A DNA stretch of 64,000 nucleotides, taken from NCBI RefSeq assembly GCF_036324505.1, contig NC_086360.1, positions 12,828,293 to 12,892,292 of the forward strand. The letters are read 5' to 3'. Positions 62,078-64,000 of the stretch are shown here, piece after piece; the stretch's first letter is position 1; the number at the start of each line of letters is the position of its first letter. The notes beneath the pieces are model-generated. The model worked only from the letters and a program-made list of their open reading frames with translations, was not told the DNA's origin and made no database searches. The translations under genes and the position numbers were made by a program. Source of the stretch: Eleginops maclovinus. Lineage: Eukaryota; Chordata; Actinopteri; Perciformes; Eleginopidae.

Positions 62078-63891
62078 ATGGATTTCTCCTTCTCTTTCAT
62101 GCAAGGGATCATGGGAAATACAATTCAGCAACCCCCTCAGCTCATTGACTCCGCCAACATCAGACAGGAAGGCACCTGTGACACCGGCAGTGATCCAGGC
62201 GAGGATGGAGGTCCCTCCTACGATGCTGCCCTGGATGCAGAGTTCTCCTACCCGCCGTCTGCCCCGGAGGACATGTCGCAGGTCTCCAACGGCTACCCGC
62301 CCGGTCTGGGCATGTACGAGCCACAGTCCAAGTTCTCTATGTACTCGCAGTTCCCCAACGGCTCGGCTAACGGCTACGGGGCCATACGGAGCTATGCAGA
62401 TCACGGCCTCCTGCCGGGGGAAGGGACGGTCCTGAGAGGCCCAGGTCTTCAGGAGAGACCTTTGTCTCCTGTGTCCCCTCCTCTGCCCACACATCACCCA
62501 CACCTCCACCACCACCACCATCATAACCCTCACCTCCAGCATCACGCGCACCTCTTCCACTCAAACCCGCCTCTTTTACAGAACCACCCGCACCCACAGA
62601 GTCCTCCGCCGCAGCCTCTGCCCTCCCAGCACCACATGCCCCATACGCCTCACATCATGACCCACACTCTCCCACCTCCTCCGCCATTAATCCTGCCTTC
62701 CTCCAGTCCGCCCCCTTCCCTTGTGGACAGTACTCCTTCCTCTCAGCCCTCCCTCACCCTCTCCAAAACTCCTGGTGGCGTGCTGAAGAAAACCAGCTCT
62801 CCAGAGATCAAGCTGAAGATCATTAAGACGTATCAGAACGGGAAAGAGCTGTTTGAGTCAGCGCTGTGTGGAGACCTTCTGGAAGAATTGCAGGTAATGT
62901 GTGCGCTTCACAGCTTGAATCCTAAAATGTCTTACAACTGACAATATCAACATCATAAGCAAAAGCAGAAACATGATATTAGGGAAGTATACCCCCGAAT
63001 AAGTAGTACATCTATAGGACCATTTCAGATCACTAAGAAAAACCTCCGCTATCCACTGTGCCGTCTACGGAGCATTTTATGCTTTGTAGTACATGGTATA
63101 ACCCTGTTCATAGATGACAACAAAATTCCCAAACTTTGGACAGGTAGAGCCGAAAGCTGAATTTACTTACAATGAGTGCTAACAGTACCTCGTATTTTAA
63201 ATATTTAACATATATTTAACAAATACTTTTTCATCTTAGTAAGTCCAAGGTAAATATTACAGTTCCTTTATTTGTGGAAATGAAAGTTACCAAAATATAT
63301 TAAGTTTACTGTTACAATGAAATGCACACATTTAAGAAGCTGGCACCAGCATCAAACAACAGCAAACCTTGCACAAATTACAGGGCAGTGTATATTGAAC
63401 CACACAAAAATATATTTTTTTATTTAATAAAATGTAATTCTAGTCTGGCCCAATAAAATGAATATGGAATTTTTACACTGTGTGTTTTTTTGGTTTACTT
63501 TTAATCGTCTTAAGAACTGGATATCTGAGGTGGTTTGATTGTAGCAGGCAGATGTGGGGCAGCTGTTTTAGCTTTTATGTAAAACAACTGAAAGTTACTT
63601 GACGTCTTACTATTGTTTTTGTTTCTTCTATCTTTACTTCAGAATGAGTCTCAGGAGAACGAGGCCACTCAGATGCAGCGCAGACATGAGAGGAAGAAGG
63701 AGAAGAGGAAAAAGAGTGCGCGACTGCAGCTGCAGGTCCCGGAACAGAACCTGGAGCAAAGCCAAGCACCGTCAGGTACCACAGAGCTGACGGAGGACAT
63801 CCACTTCGAGCCCCAGCCCACAGAAACACCCCCAGCCCAGACACAGAAGCCTCAGAAGACCGTTATTAAAACTGAACCAAAGATGCCCAAG
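62078..63891 (+). CDS. nsd3: Histone H3K36 methyltransferase NSD3 (first two coding exons; gene continues past window)
   Basis: Nuclear histone-lysine methyltransferase, also called WHSC1L1. Exon 62034-62893 (coding from 62078) and exon 63643-63891. The first 20 residues MDFSFSFMQGIMGNTIQQPP equal the mammalian start as I remember it. NGYPPGLGMYE and QFPNGSANGYGA also match. At about 247-270 EIKLKIIKTYQNGKELFESA is the motif that in human NSD3 binds the BRD4 ET domain. The second exon is a basic Lys/Arg-rich stretch (RRHERKKEKRKK). A His/Pro/Gln-rich insert at about 135-235 is much longer than in human. The PWWP, PHD and SET domains lie beyond the window. The last exon end is uncertain: the frame closes at TGA 63901, and the best phase-keeping donor is AAG followed by GCAAGA at 63892. 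Human has NSD3 head-to-head with LETM2, as here. Confidence 0.93.
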
Positions 63892-64000
63892 GCAAGAGCC
63901 TGACTACTTACTCTCCACAGCCGTTTGAATGCTTTGCACACCAATTACTCTAGATTGTAGAAGATGTAGGTTTTAGACATTTTAAGTGAATTGTTCATGT

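Overview
The window is a piece of a teleost fish genome, most likely a percomorph. This follows from the vertebrate exon-intron genes, the teleost-style long prion proteins, and typical fish transposons (a Rex3 LINE, a Tc1 element with long terminal repeats, a BEL/Pao LTR element, a hAT MITE, a tRNA-derived SINE). No tRNA, rRNA or prokaryotic feature was seen.

Layout: the 3' part of slc23a2 (vitamin C transporter, + strand, nine exons, 197-10178), then rassf2 (Ras-association tumour suppressor, +, first exon near 15 kb, coding 19667-24233), then a Shadoo-2-like gene (+, 32797-33321), two tandem prion-protein genes on the minus strand (38951-40122 and 44278-45825), then letm2 (mitochondrial LETM1-family protein, minus, 49579-56050 plus a 5' UTR exon near 56.8 kb), and finally the start of nsd3 (H3K36 methyltransferase, +, from about 59.1 kb; coding from 62078 and running off the window). 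The slc23a2-rassf2-prion block matches human 20p13. The head-to-head letm2/nsd3 pair matches human 8p11. The window therefore spans a junction between two blocks that are unlinked in human.

Mobile DNA: slc23a2 intron 7 (numbered within the window) carries a 773-bp hAT MITE with a perfect 8-bp target duplication and an internally deleted Rex3 copy with a perfect 12-bp duplication. A 4.26-kb BEL/Pao element with 5-bp duplication, nearly identical LTRs and no reverse transcriptase region sits between rassf2 and the Shadoo-like gene. A 1.6-kb Tc1 element with one early stop codon sits between the Shadoo-like gene and the prion genes. A SINE lies just upstream of rassf2 exon 6.

Most interesting: the two prion genes share about 446 bp with only about six mismatches, covering the hydrophobic core and first half of the globular domain, while their ends are strongly diverged; this looks like recent gene conversion. 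The copy nearer rassf2 has a one-base frameshift in its N-terminal region. Two well-supported GC-AG introns (slc23a2, letm2) and a third candidate (nsd3) occur, and one rassf2 5' splice site is the first GT of a roughly 104-bp (GT)n microsatellite. All exon borders were read by eye from frame, homology and splice signals.
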